Shown: positions 51,103-59,289 of the stretch, one piece after another
How the letters are laid out: each line of letters begins with the position of its first letter
Numbering within the stretch: position 1 is the first letter of the stretch
Origin: Pseudomonas orientalis
GTDB taxonomy: Bacteria; Pseudomonadota; Gammaproteobacteria; Pseudomonadales; Pseudomonadaceae
Length of the DNA: 64,000 nt
Direction of reading: 5' to 3'
Assembly: GCF_002934065.1 (NCBI RefSeq)
Contig: NZ_CP018049.1
Location: 4,028,501-4,092,500 of the forward strand
The notes under the pieces: generated by a model
Told to the model about the DNA's origin: nothing
The model's input: only the letters and a program-made list of their open reading frames with translations
Databases searched by the model: none
Program-made: the position numbers and the translations under genes

Positions 51103-52071
51103 TCAGGGCACCCCCATCACCAGCACACCGCTTCCGCTTACGGCCCCCGCGCTCGGTAACGCCCCGTTGCGCCGAACGAGGGTAAACATCACATCGTCCC
51201 CCCCTGTGCTGTTGGTGATATGTGTCAGGAACGAACCGTTCACAGGCACCGCTGAACCCGCGCGGACAAGCGCCGTGCCCACGTCCGGATTGTTCATCAG
51301 CAACACACGTGAATCGAACGACGATGGGCTGCCTTTGTAAGTGATGGTGATGGGTGTATTAATACCGCCTTGCGGGCAGGAATAAGTGAGCCTGCGGTTG
51401 CTGACGATGGATGTTGTCAAAGGGTCAGTCCCGATTGCTCGCTGGTTGACGGTGCCGAAGTTGATCTCGATCGGATTGTTGTTATTGATCGTGCAGGTGG
51501 ACGGAGAGATGCCGAAGTTATTCGCGGCCGTGTACGTCAGCACCAGTCGTGTACTTCCCGAACTGTAATTATTGGTCTGCTGGAGGTTCAACGCGCCCAG
51601 GGTGTCCCCTATCCGAACCTCGATAGGGTTGCTCGGATCGTTACGCAGCAAAATGTAGGGGGCTATATTGATGGGATACGCCCCACCATTGTTTGGCATG
51701 GTCGCGATCCGAATATCGAACGGCACCGGGGTGTTATAAAACGCGCCGTTGATGCGTAAGCCGGTACCCTGCCGGGTAAATTTCGGGCCGGGCACCCAAG
51801 GGGGGCCGGCCTGTGCAGAGGTTCCCCAAAAGTCTATGCGTGTCGGGTGGGCAGCTGAGGGAGTGAATCGGCACTCCAGCCATGCGCCTTCAAGGATCAG
51901 GCGAGTGCTGTCCGAGCCTACTCGGACTGTGACAGGGACCTGCAGGTTCAGAATCCCACCGTCGCCAACGTATTGCCACCCACCGCCATTAACGCGGCAA
52001 TCAGCCGCTCGCACGGTCGTGGCCAAACTCAGCGGGACAAGAAGTACCATAGCGCCATAAAGTCGTTTCAT
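51103..52071 (-). CDS. Fimbrial tip adhesin-like protein (copy 1)
   Basis: 322 residues from ATG 52071 (MKRLYGAMVLLVPLSL, signal peptide ending TTVRA). The upstream extension in the same frame has no SD. It has the same two-domain form as its neighbour: CRVNGGGWQYVGDGG, GLRINGAFYNTPVPFDI, SPSTCTINNNNPIEINFGTV, RRLTYSCPQGGINTPITIT, and the same GSGVLVMGVP end. The N-terminal domains differ more than the C-terminal domains, as expected if binding specificity has diverged. 43 bp from the previous pilin gene. Confidence 0.82.
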   Translation of the reverse strand: MKRLYGAMVLLVPLSLATTVRAADCRVNGGGWQYVGDGGILNLQVPVTVRVGSDSTRLILEGAWLECRFTPSAAHPTRIDFWGTSAQAGPPWVPGPKFTRQGTGLRINGAFYNTPVPFDIRIATMPNNGGAYPINIAPYILLRNDPSNPIEVRIGDTLGALNLQQTNNYSSGSTRLVLTYTAANNFGISPSTCTINNNNPIEINFGTVNQRAIGTDPLTTSIVSNRRLTYSCPQGGINTPITITYKGSPSSFDSRVLLMNNPDVGTALVRAGSAVPVNGSFLTHITNSTGGDDVMFTLVRRNGALPSAGAVSGSGVLVMGVP

Positions 52072-52113
52072 TTTAATCTCTCGTTGCTCTGCTCTGCTCT
52101 CCCCAGCCACAGC

Positions 52114-52650
52114 CTATGGATAGTCCAGCGTAAAAGTTGAGGTCACCGTGTAGGCGCCGTGCCCGATGGTCTGATCCCTGATGGCGGTCGGCTCGCCCCG
52201 CACATAAGCCTTGAGCTCGATGGCGTTGCTGCCATCACTCAACACCTGTTTGTCGCTGACGGTATTCAACGGCAAGGGTTTGTCGCTCAGCGTCTCCATG
52301 CCGACGCCAATGCCGGAGGCGCCGCTGCCACCGTCCAGCGCGAGCAAGCCGGGAAGCTCCCGGTTCTCTGCACCGCCGAAGGTGATGGTCACCGAGTTGC
52401 CGATCGTGGTGTCGCAGTCTTCCAGGTGCAGCTTGAAACGCTTACCCACCGAACGCGTGTTGAGATAGAGGTACTTGCTGGTGAGGTCCCAGAGTTCCAG
52501 GGTGATGGCCTCGTCGCCGGGTCGCAGGGTGCAGGCCTCTTCAACCAGGTTGCCTTTGAAGCGCAGATTGTCCGCCGCCTGCCCCAGGGGGATCAGGCCG
52601 ACGCCGAGCAGAACGGCCAGGCCTGCCGTTTGAACCCTTTGATATCGCAT
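52114..52650 (-). CDS. Fimbrial minor pilin
   Basis: 178 residues; SD aggag before ATG 52650. Signal peptide MRYQRVQTAGLAVLLGVGLI. Type 1 pilin fold with the disulphide Cys pair (EEACTLRPGDEAITLELWDL and LEDCDTTIGNSVTITFGG) and an aromatic C-terminal end (TSTFTLDYP). Exported to the periplasm, then bound by the chaperone. Part of the operon. Confidence 0.88.
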   Translation of the reverse strand: MRYQRVQTAGLAVLLGVGLIPLGQAADNLRFKGNLVEEACTLRPGDEAITLELWDLTSKYLYLNTRSVGKRFKLHLEDCDTTIGNSVTITFGGAENRELPGLLALDGGSGASGIGVGMETLSDKPLPLNTVSDKQVLSDGSNAIELKAYVRGEPTAIRDQTIGHGAYTVTSTFTLDYP

Positions 52651-52661
52651 CGATTCAGCTC

Positions 52662-53141
52662 CTACTGGTATTCGGCCAACAACGTGGCCACCGCCGTAAA
52701 CCTGGCGGGAGGCAGCGTTGCACCCGGTTGTTGCACAGGCACTACCTCCAAAGTCGGCGGTGACGACAGGGTGATGTCCAGGGGTGTATTGAGTGCAAAC
52801 GGCAGGTTGTTCTGAAAAACCCGGATGCCCAGCGCAGGCACGCTGGTCTGCACCGCTGAACCGTCAAACGCCGTGGGGGTGCCGTTGACGCTCAATTTCA
52901 ATGCCCACGGCAGGGTGTCGGTGCCGCAGTTGATCGCGTAGCCGACCCCTCTGCGATACCTCACCCCATCGACGCGCTTTACCCCGACATCGCCAAAGTC
53001 GATCTCGATGGTGTTGCCCGCATCGATCGTGCAGGGAGGCGGTTCGTTCAGCGTTCCGCTGAAGGTCAAGTTGGCCGACGCGCCACTGCACAGGCCGATG
53101 GCACACAGGGCGAGCAAGGCTCGCGGTTGCCAAGCTGTCAT
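52662..53141 (-). CDS. Fimbrial minor pilin
   Basis: 159 residues from ATG 53141 (MTAWQPRALLALCAIG), with agaggaac before it. The longer frame to 53207 would begin with a Lys/Thr-rich stretch and no signal, so I reject it. The pilin fold has PPPCTIDAGNTIEIDFGDVG and YAINCGTDT cysteines and a FTAVATLLAEYQ end. Closely similar in layout to the next gene upstream (VDGVRYRRGVGY versus VDGVNYRRGVPY), so the two are paralogues. Confidence 0.87.
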   Translation of the reverse strand: MTAWQPRALLALCAIGLCSGASANLTFSGTLNEPPPCTIDAGNTIEIDFGDVGVKRVDGVRYRRGVGYAINCGTDTLPWALKLSVNGTPTAFDGSAVQTSVPALGIRVFQNNLPFALNTPLDITLSSPPTLEVVPVQQPGATLPPARFTAVATLLAEYQ

Positions 53142-53203
53142 GGGTCGTTCCTCTTTTTTTTCAGTAGCCGTTTTATCAGCAGCTGTCTTATCAGCGGTCA
53201 GCA

Positions 53204-53686
53204 TCATTGGTAGTCGACCACTAGCGTCGCGGCAGCATCGAAGGCCCCGCCGGTCAGCGTGCTGCCCGCGCGTTTGACCGGCACCGCCTGCACTACAGGG
53301 AAGTTGGGATAGGTGAAATTCACCGCCGTATTCAGCGGCCAGTCGGCGCCATTCACAAACAGCCTGACGCCAAGGTCCGCCTTGCGTGTGGCGAGCGCGC
53401 GGTTGTCAAACGACGCCGCCGTGCCCTTGAGCTCCAGGCTCAACGCATTGCTGAAAGGCGAATTGCAGGTGACGGTATACGGCACCCCGCGACGGTAATT
53501 GACCCCATCGACCCGTGACGTCAGCAGGTCGTTGCCGAACGGCACGTCGAGCGTGCTGCCACCGTTGATGACGCACGGCGGGGGCGCAATGATCACCGCA
53601 CGAATGGTCAAACTGGTGTCGGCCTGCAGCCCCTGGCTGAACGCCAGCCATACGCCGCCGGCAATCATGCCGATTGATTTAGCCAT
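53204..53686 (-). CDS. Fimbrial minor pilin
   Basis: 160 residues from ATG 53686 (MAKSIGMIAGGVWLAFSQG), with a G-rich SD before it. Signal peptide ends at LQA. The pilin pattern is PPPCVINGGSTLDVPFGNDL, VTCNSPFSN and an AAATLVVDYQ end with the penultimate Tyr. Paralogue of the 52662-53141 gene. Confidence 0.87.
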   Translation of the reverse strand: MAKSIGMIAGGVWLAFSQGLQADTSLTIRAVIIAPPPCVINGGSTLDVPFGNDLLTSRVDGVNYRRGVPYTVTCNSPFSNALSLELKGTAASFDNRALATRKADLGVRLFVNGADWPLNTAVNFTYPNFPVVQAVPVKRAGSTLTGGAFDAAATLVVDYQ

Positions 53687-53696
53687 CGTTGCCCCC

Positions 53697-54278
53697 CTAC
53701 TCATAAGTGAGCCTGAAATCCACCACGGCCCTGAATGGCCCGCTGGTCAACGGCGCAGCGGTGCGCGTGGGCCGTACATTCCAGGTCTGGGTATTGCGGC
53801 CCACGGGCAAAAACAGCGGCTGGCCCCTTGAGCCCAACTGCACATCGCGGCCGAGGGCATCGGTCAACTGCAGGCCCATGCCGGTGATGCCCTGCACTTT
53901 GACCAGCCGTGAATCATCGGCATCGGCCGGCGCCTCGAACGTGACCGACAGCACTGGTTGGTAAGCGCTCCAGGTCAGGTTGCCGGTGCGCTCGTTGCGT
54001 ATACGGCCGGCGGTGCGCAGGCAATCGGTGAAGCGCAGTTGAAACGCCTTGGGCGTGGCCTGGTCACCGGGCCGTTGCAGCTGGCTGGTCGACACCACGT
54101 CCAGATCGACGGTCTGGTGCAGGGACGTCATTTCCAGGCTGCAAGGCGACTCATGCATGGAGCCGAGCACATTGAGCATGCCGCTCATGCCCTCGATATC
54201 GTCCTCATCCGCGGCCTGCCCACTTATCGCCAGGACCCATAACAGGCCGCCCAACACCTTCATTTTTTGCGACGTCAT
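53697..54278 (-). CDS. Fimbrial minor pilin
   Basis: 193 residues from ATG 54278 (MTSQKMKVLGGLLWVLAISG), with ggag 8 nt before. Its signal peptide is followed by an acidic stretch (ADEDDIEGMSG). The pilin fold has SPCSLEMTSLHQTVDLDVVS and RFTDCLRTAG cysteines and the FRAVVDFRLTYE end. Its layout resembles the 57678-58238 and major pilin genes. 10 bp from the next gene. Confidence 0.87.
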   Translation of the reverse strand: MTSQKMKVLGGLLWVLAISGQAADEDDIEGMSGMLNVLGSMHESPCSLEMTSLHQTVDLDVVSTSQLQRPGDQATPKAFQLRFTDCLRTAGRIRNERTGNLTWSAYQPVLSVTFEAPADADDSRLVKVQGITGMGLQLTDALGRDVQLGSRGQPLFLPVGRNTQTWNVRPTRTAAPLTSGPFRAVVDFRLTYE

Positions 54279-54295
54279 GACGTTCTCCAGCCCCC

Positions 54296-55057
54296 TCACT
54301 CATTCGCCGACGAGGCCTGCGGGCTCACTGTGCAAGTGTCGCCGGTGCAGGTGAAGGCCAGGAGCGGGCGGCCACCGTAATCGTTCACATAGGCCAGATA
54401 GGGGCTTGTACCGAGTGCCTTGGCCATGGCCCCCAAGGGCAAGGCGCTCTTGGGTGGCACCATCAGTGGCACAAAGCCCTGCACGGTTTTGCCGTCCTTG
54501 CTGTTGCGCGCATCCACCAGCGTCACGTAATAGGGCGTAGGGTTATTCACCCGGTATTGATCGCCTTCACGGGTCAGGGTCAGTTTTTGTTGCCACGGGT
54601 TGGACAAATCCTGCTGGCTCGGCTCGATGGCTTGCGGGCGGTAGAACAACTTGATGCGGGTCTGCAGCGCGATCTGCAGGGTGTTGGCCTTGTCGCTGCG
54701 CGGCGGAATCTCTCTCAGGTTGAAGTAGTAGACCGTCTCCCGATCCTGCGGCAGCAACTTGGCCGCCGGCAACGCCTGGACCTTCACCTGGCTTTGTTTG
54801 CCCGGCTCCAGGCGTTGTACCGGCGGGAGCACGATCAACGGCGAGGTGATTTTTTTACCGGTTTCATCCTCGATCCAGCCCTGGGCCAGATAAGGCAACT
54901 GGGTATTGTTGTTGGTGATGTTCACACTGGTGGCTTCTTTGCCGCCGTCGAAAATCACGCGGGTACGGTCCAGGCCCACCGCAGCGTTGGCGCTCTGGCT
55001 CAAGGCCAGGGCCAACAGCGCGAGGGTGGGAAATAGACGACGTGTATTGGGCATCAT
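54296..55057 (-). CDS. Periplasmic fimbrial chaperone (PapD-like)
   Basis: 253 residues with signal peptide (MMPNTRRLFPTLALLALALS...ANA). Two immunoglobulin-like domains. The subunit-binding Arg lies in VGLDRTRVIFDGG and the conserved Lys in LQTRIKLFYRP. The hydrophobic G1-strand motif is KANTLQIALQTRIKLF. It caps pilin subunits by donor-strand complementation and hands them to the usher. The start overlaps the usher stop by 4 bp. Confidence 0.93.
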   Translation of the reverse strand: MMPNTRRLFPTLALLALALSQSANAAVGLDRTRVIFDGGKEATSVNITNNNTQLPYLAQGWIEDETGKKITSPLIVLPPVQRLEPGKQSQVKVQALPAAKLLPQDRETVYYFNLREIPPRSDKANTLQIALQTRIKLFYRPQAIEPSQQDLSNPWQQKLTLTREGDQYRVNNPTPYYVTLVDARNSKDGKTVQGFVPLMVPPKSALPLGAMAKALGTSPYLAYVNDYGGRPLLAFTCTGDTCTVSPQASSANE

Positions 55058-57657
55058 GAGGCGGTGTTCTCCATATCAATAGGCGTGCCGGACAGCCCGG
55101 CGGGCTCGGGCAGGGATGGGTCGGCCGCTACCGGCTGGCAGCGCAATTGCAGGGCGTCGGTCAAACCGTCGACAGGTAACGTGGCAGGGAGCGTGAGCAG
55201 GCATCGTGCGTCGCCGCCCCAACTGACGGTCATCTGCTCGCCGGCCTGGATGCCGCTCAGGTAGACCTCGCCGCCATCATTCACAATGCCGGTGTCCTGT
55301 TGCTTGAGGTTCTGCACCGTGGCGCCGAAAGGCGGCGAGCTGCCATCCGCCAGGCGCAGTACCGCCATGGCCTTTTCACCGGCAATCACATCCAGCGAGC
55401 GATAACCGATGGCGCCTTCGGTGAGCGTCAATTGTGTGACTGATTGAGTGGCTTCGACATTGCTCGGCAAACGCTCCAAGTCAACACTGGCGGCAGTGCG
55501 CTGATAACTGCTGATATCCGAGATCACGGCCTTGCCGAAAGCATTGCTGCGGGTTGGCGCGCCATAACCGCGCACCGGCACATCGGGCACTCCGGCGGTA
55601 TCGACCATCAGACGGGTGCCGCCGGTGCTGGTGGTTCGATGGAGTGCCGCACCGTGGGCCGTGAGCGTCGCGCCGCCGCGTGCGGAGATACCGAGGCTGC
55701 CGGAACCGCCCTGTTGCCTGCCGGCGCTCACGTCGATGTCGACGTTGTCGCCCATATGGCTCAGGTAACCGCTGGCGGAGGTGTCGCTGGCACTGAGCTG
55801 GTAGCTGTTACGTTCATCGAGGCGATCACTGTAGCGCGAGGCAAAGCTGTTCTTGCCGGCGGCTCGATTGGCATCCAGCGAGAGTGTGCCGGTACGCCCC
55901 AGCGGCAGGCTGACCGTCAGCGCCATGCCGTTATCCTTATAGTTATATTCCTGGGTGCGGTACATGTTCAGCGACAGGCTCATGTTCTTGACGGTGCCCA
56001 CGTTGAAGTAGCGCGACAGCGACAGGTTCCAGCGATGCGTGTCCGGCCGATCCCAGTAGGTCTGCTTGTTGTAACTGGCGTAGACGGTGGCGCCCAGGTC
56101 ACGAAACTGCTTGTTGACCGTCACCGTATACAGCGCCTTGCTGCCACCGATAGGCTTCCATCTCTCGATGGGGTCGCGATAATCGCCACGCCCGCCGAGT
56201 TCGCCGTTCAACCCGTAATGCCGGGCATCCAGGTATTCGCTCATGCTCAGGAAGTTCTTCTCGGAAAAGCGGTAGCCGGCGAAGGTCACCTGGCTGTCGT
56301 ACTCTTCGAAGTTCTTCGAGTATTGAAGACGGTAGGATTTACCCGAGAGCGTCTCGTTCCATACGTTGGCACGCGACTGCGTGACATCCAGCGAGACGGC
56401 GCCGAACGCCAGCAAGTCCCGCCCGGCGCCCACGGACAACGCCCGATAGTTGTTATCGGTGATACCGCCACCGAACAACGACCAGCCATTGCTCACGCCC
56501 CAGGAAAACTCCCCGGTACCGAAGAACGCGCCATCGGAGCCGTTCTGAAGATTCGACGGTCGCCCGCTCGCCAGTTTGTAGCGGACTTGACCAGGGCGGG
56601 TCAGGTAGGGCACGCCGGCCGTATTGAGCTGGAAGGTGTGCACCGAACCGTCCTGCTCTTCCACCCGCACATCCAGCTTGCCGGTCACCGCATCATTGAG
56701 GTCCTGGATACGAAAGGGGCCCGCCGCAACCAGGGTTTCGTAAAGTACGCGCCCCTGCTGGCTGATGATCACTTTGGCATTGGTCTTGGCCACGCCGACC
56801 ACCTCCGGCGCGTAACCGCGCAAGTTGGGCGGCAGCTGGCTTTGATCCGAGTTGAGCGCGGCGCCGGTAAAGCGAAAGCTGTCGAACAGGTCCGAATACA
56901 GGTAGCTCTCACCCACCACCAGGCGCGCCTGCAACGCCGGAATGGCGCGATACGCGTAGTAGCGGCTCCACTCCAGCTTTTGCGGGCCGGCCGCCTCCTG
57001 CCGACCGCTCTCCACGCGACCCTGCCAATCCGCCCGGAGGCGCCAGGCACCGGCATTGGCCCCGACGGTGCCATTACCACTGAGGTTTCTGCGCTGGCCG
57101 TCGTTGCGCTGGTAATTGGACTGCGCCGTCAGGCTGTAGTCCACCAACAGTCCCGGCACCCCCTCATCCCATCGGGAAGGCGGGTCCCAATTGATAGCGT
57201 TGTATTCAAGGTAGGCCTGGGGCACGTTGATGCTCAGGGTGGAGGTGGCCAAATCACCACTGACCTCCATGCCGGGCAAGCCAGTTATATCCAGGCACTC
57301 GCCGTCCTTCCACCACTGCAGTTGGCCGGCTTCGGACACTTTCAGGCCCAGTTGCTCAACCAGGCTGCTCGACAAACAGGCCTGGCTGCCCTTGGGGTCG
57401 TTATCGGGGGGATAGAACGCTACCGATTGCTCAGCAATAGGCTGGGCATTGAGGTGCACAGCCATCGAGTAAGTACCCGGCAGAATGAATCCGCTGCGCG
57501 CAAATTGAGACAGGTCAATATTGGCGCGATCGCTCAGGTCGAGAACGTCGGTATTGAACTCGATATCCCCGGCGCCCATTGCAGTGCCTGCCAGTGACAT
57601 CAACCCGCCGAACAGCCCGGGACGCAGCGTATTTTTGATCTTCGACGTATTCAACAT
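55054..57657 (-). CDS. Outer-membrane fimbrial usher
   Basis: About 867 residues from ATG 57657 (MLNTSKIKNTLRPGLFGG), which gives a plausible signal peptide. The TTG at 57681 overlaps the upstream stop and is less likely. N-terminal domain with FNTDVLDLSDRANIDLSQF, then the 24-strand barrel and plug (PSRWDEGVPGLLVDYSLTA, FRFTGAALNSDQSQLPPNL, YAPEVVGVAKTNAKVIISQQ), and C-terminal domains (GYGAPTRSNAFGKAVI, LPFGATV-like block). Normal length for PapC/FimD. Inverse to it lies a long shadow frame with no SD. Confidence 0.95.
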   Translation of the reverse strand: MLNTSKIKNTLRPGLFGGLMSLAGTAMGAGDIEFNTDVLDLSDRANIDLSQFARSGFILPGTYSMAVHLNAQPIAEQSVAFYPPDNDPKGSQACLSSSLVEQLGLKVSEAGQLQWWKDGECLDITGLPGMEVSGDLATSTLSINVPQAYLEYNAINWDPPSRWDEGVPGLLVDYSLTAQSNYQRNDGQRRNLSGNGTVGANAGAWRLRADWQGRVESGRQEAAGPQKLEWSRYYAYRAIPALQARLVVGESYLYSDLFDSFRFTGAALNSDQSQLPPNLRGYAPEVVGVAKTNAKVIISQQGRVLYETLVAAGPFRIQDLNDAVTGKLDVRVEEQDGSVHTFQLNTAGVPYLTRPGQVRYKLASGRPSNLQNGSDGAFFGTGEFSWGVSNGWSLFGGGITDNNYRALSVGAGRDLLAFGAVSLDVTQSRANVWNETLSGKSYRLQYSKNFEEYDSQVTFAGYRFSEKNFLSMSEYLDARHYGLNGELGGRGDYRDPIERWKPIGGSKALYTVTVNKQFRDLGATVYASYNKQTYWDRPDTHRWNLSLSRYFNVGTVKNMSLSLNMYRTQEYNYKDNGMALTVSLPLGRTGTLSLDANRAAGKNSFASRYSDRLDERNSYQLSASDTSASGYLSHMGDNVDIDVSAGRQQGGSGSLGISARGGATLTAHGAALHRTTSTGGTRLMVDTAGVPDVPVRGYGAPTRSNAFGKAVISDISSYQRTAASVDLERLPSNVEATQSVTQLTLTEGAIGYRSLDVIAGEKAMAVLRLADGSSPPFGATVQNLKQQDTGIVNDGGEVYLSGIQAGEQMTVSWGGDARCLLTLPATLPVDGLTDALQLRCQPVAADPSLPEPAGLSGTPIDMENTAS

Positions 57658-57677
57658 GCAAGCCTGTCCATCACTGT

Positions 57678-58238
57678 TCAAAAGTATTCCAACTTGAACC
57701 GCACCGCGGCACTGTGAGCCCCGACCACCAAGGGCAAGCCGTTGCCAACCAGGAAAAACCGGTAGTTGAGGGTCATGTCACCTTCGGCCAGCGGGACCGG
57801 GGCCATGCGTTGCCCCGGCAGACTTTCCTGGCCGGCGGCGTCGACGATGTGCAGAGCCACCCCCTGTGAGTCGCCAGACACAGCAAAGGAGAGCCCTGCC
57901 CTGTCGGTGGGGCCCTCGAACGTCACACGCATGTGTTCCCAATCCGGCAGGTTCACACCTGGGCGCAACGGGTCCGGGCGGGTCAATGAGCAATTGACCA
58001 GACGCAACTGAAAGGGATGATCTTCGCCCCGCGTGTTGCGCAGCAGCCGTCCCACCGGTTCGGGTGGCATTTCGATGGTTTGATCGATACTGGCCAGTTC
58101 CAGCCCGCAGGCGGAATCAACCACTCGGCCTCCCAGCAACACGACGCCCTCGCCTTGCGCAGACGCCTGGGCGACCACACAAGGGCTGATGAACGTCGTC
58201 AATGAAGAGGCAATAGCCAGACGTAGGAATGTTTTCAC
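57678..58238 (-). CDS. Fimbrial minor pilin
   Basis: 186 residues with signal peptide (MKTFLRLAIASSLTTFISPC). The pilin pattern is LGGRVVDSACGLELASIDQT and RLVNCSLTRPD cysteines and a SAAVRFKLEYF end. Located between major pilin and usher, the usual place for an anchor or adaptor subunit (PapH-like by position only). Confidence 0.87.
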   Translation of the reverse strand: MKTFLRLAIASSLTTFISPCVVAQASAQGEGVVLLGGRVVDSACGLELASIDQTIEMPPEPVGRLLRNTRGEDHPFQLRLVNCSLTRPDPLRPGVNLPDWEHMRVTFEGPTDRAGLSFAVSGDSQGVALHIVDAAGQESLPGQRMAPVPLAEGDMTLNYRFFLVGNGLPLVVGAHSAAVRFKLEYF

Positions 58239-58288
58239 CTGGATCTCCCGTCAGCGTCCCCCGCCACGCGGAGTGGCGGGGGCAACAC

Positions 58289-58810
58289 TTACTGATAAGC
58301 CAAGGTGAAATTGGTGACCGCGCTGAAGTCGCCGGGAACGATGTCCCCAGTGGCGGCGCCTTGTACATAGGCGCCAAATTCCAGCGTGTTATCACCCGTG
58401 CTGATGATTTGCGGGGCGGTAGGCACCCCCAACTTAACCAGGTCACCGCCATGGGTCATCATGATGCCCAAGTTGCCCGCACCGCCGACCGTACCGATAG
58501 CACCGGGCACGACCGTGGAGGGCGCGCCGGTGAAGGTCGTGGTGACCGTGTTGTCAGTGAGGCCGGCCAGGTCGCAACCTTCCAGTTCGATCAGCACGCG
58601 TCGGGCTTCCGATTTGCCACCCGCCTGCAACTGGTGCTTGGCGATCGCGCCCAGGCGAACGGTTTGGTCGACGGAGTCAGGCTTGATAGAGCAGGCTCCT
58701 GAGTGGACCGATCCTATGAACGTCACCGTTCCATCCGCCGCGTGTGCCATCGACATCGAACCCGCCAGCAGAGCGACAGACAACAGCACAGTTTTCATTT
58801 TGGTATTCAT
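58289..58810 (-). CDS. Major fimbrial pilin
   Basis: 173 residues with signal peptide (MNTKMKTVLLSVALLAGS...AHA). First gene of the operon, with Cys in SVHSGACSIKPDS and LIELEGCDLAGL, and the classical end FSAVTNFTLAYQ with the penultimate Tyr. Position and composition (many Gly/Thr/Val) suit the main shaft subunit. Expression is probably driven from the 480-bp upstream region. Confidence 0.9.
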   Translation of the reverse strand: MNTKMKTVLLSVALLAGSMSMAHAADGTVTFIGSVHSGACSIKPDSVDQTVRLGAIAKHQLQAGGKSEARRVLIELEGCDLAGLTDNTVTTTFTGAPSTVVPGAIGTVGGAGNLGIMMTHGGDLVKLGVPTAPQIISTGDNTLEFGAYVQGAATGDIVPGDFSAVTNFTLAYQ

Positions 58811-59242
58811 CTACAGATTCCCACTTAACGAGTGTCATTAAGGAGCCCTGCGACCGAGAGGCGCAGGGCTGATTAAACGAGCGGTATGACCCATGCGTCG
58901 AGGGGACCTTCTGACGCGCTTTTCCAACTTTTTGTATTGCGCTTCAGAAGTACGCTCAACGCCGGGCAAGTGTCCACTTCTACACTTGAGCAAGTAAGCC
59001 GGCCGTTTCTCTTAATGACGTAGCCTTTGTATATCAAGGCTTGCAGGAAATTTATGGCAATTTGCCAAAACTTTTAAAATGACTGAAGGAGTAGGACTAC
59101 ATAAAGTTTAAATGCGAATTTTTTAGCGCCAGACGGGTCCGTAAGAATATGACTACACGCCCTTTAAAACAACAATCCTTATGCAAGCTTTGCAACTAAC
59201 TATTTGGCAAAAAAACAAGGAACATGCCTGAATGGCAGATAC
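58811..59242 (-). promoter_or_regulatory. Upstream region of the fimbrial operon
   Basis: An AT-rich, gene-free stretch between the major pilin and the thiolase terminator. It contains two dyads: CAAGTGT (58967-58973) / ACACTTG (58982-58988), and TGGCAA-T-TTGCCA (59055-59067). These are candidate operators 157 and 245 bp before the pilin start. I cannot fix a promoter. Phase-variation repeats were not seen. Confidence 0.5.
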
Positions 59243-59267
59243 AGAAAAGGGGAGCAAAGCTCCCCTT
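59243..59267 (-). terminator. Terminator of the thiolase gene
   Basis: AAGGGGAGC (59247-59255) and GCTCCCCTT (59259-59267) form a 9-bp stem; on the minus strand it is followed by TTTTCT. It lies 22 bp after the thiolase stop. Confidence 0.9.
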
Positions 59268-59289
59268 CAATAGCGCGCTGCAACCACCA

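Noticed and set aside
55444..57597. 717-residue open frame antisense to the usher gene
   Set aside because: Same reason; the usher motifs on the other strand are full-length and the antisense product has no recognisable character.
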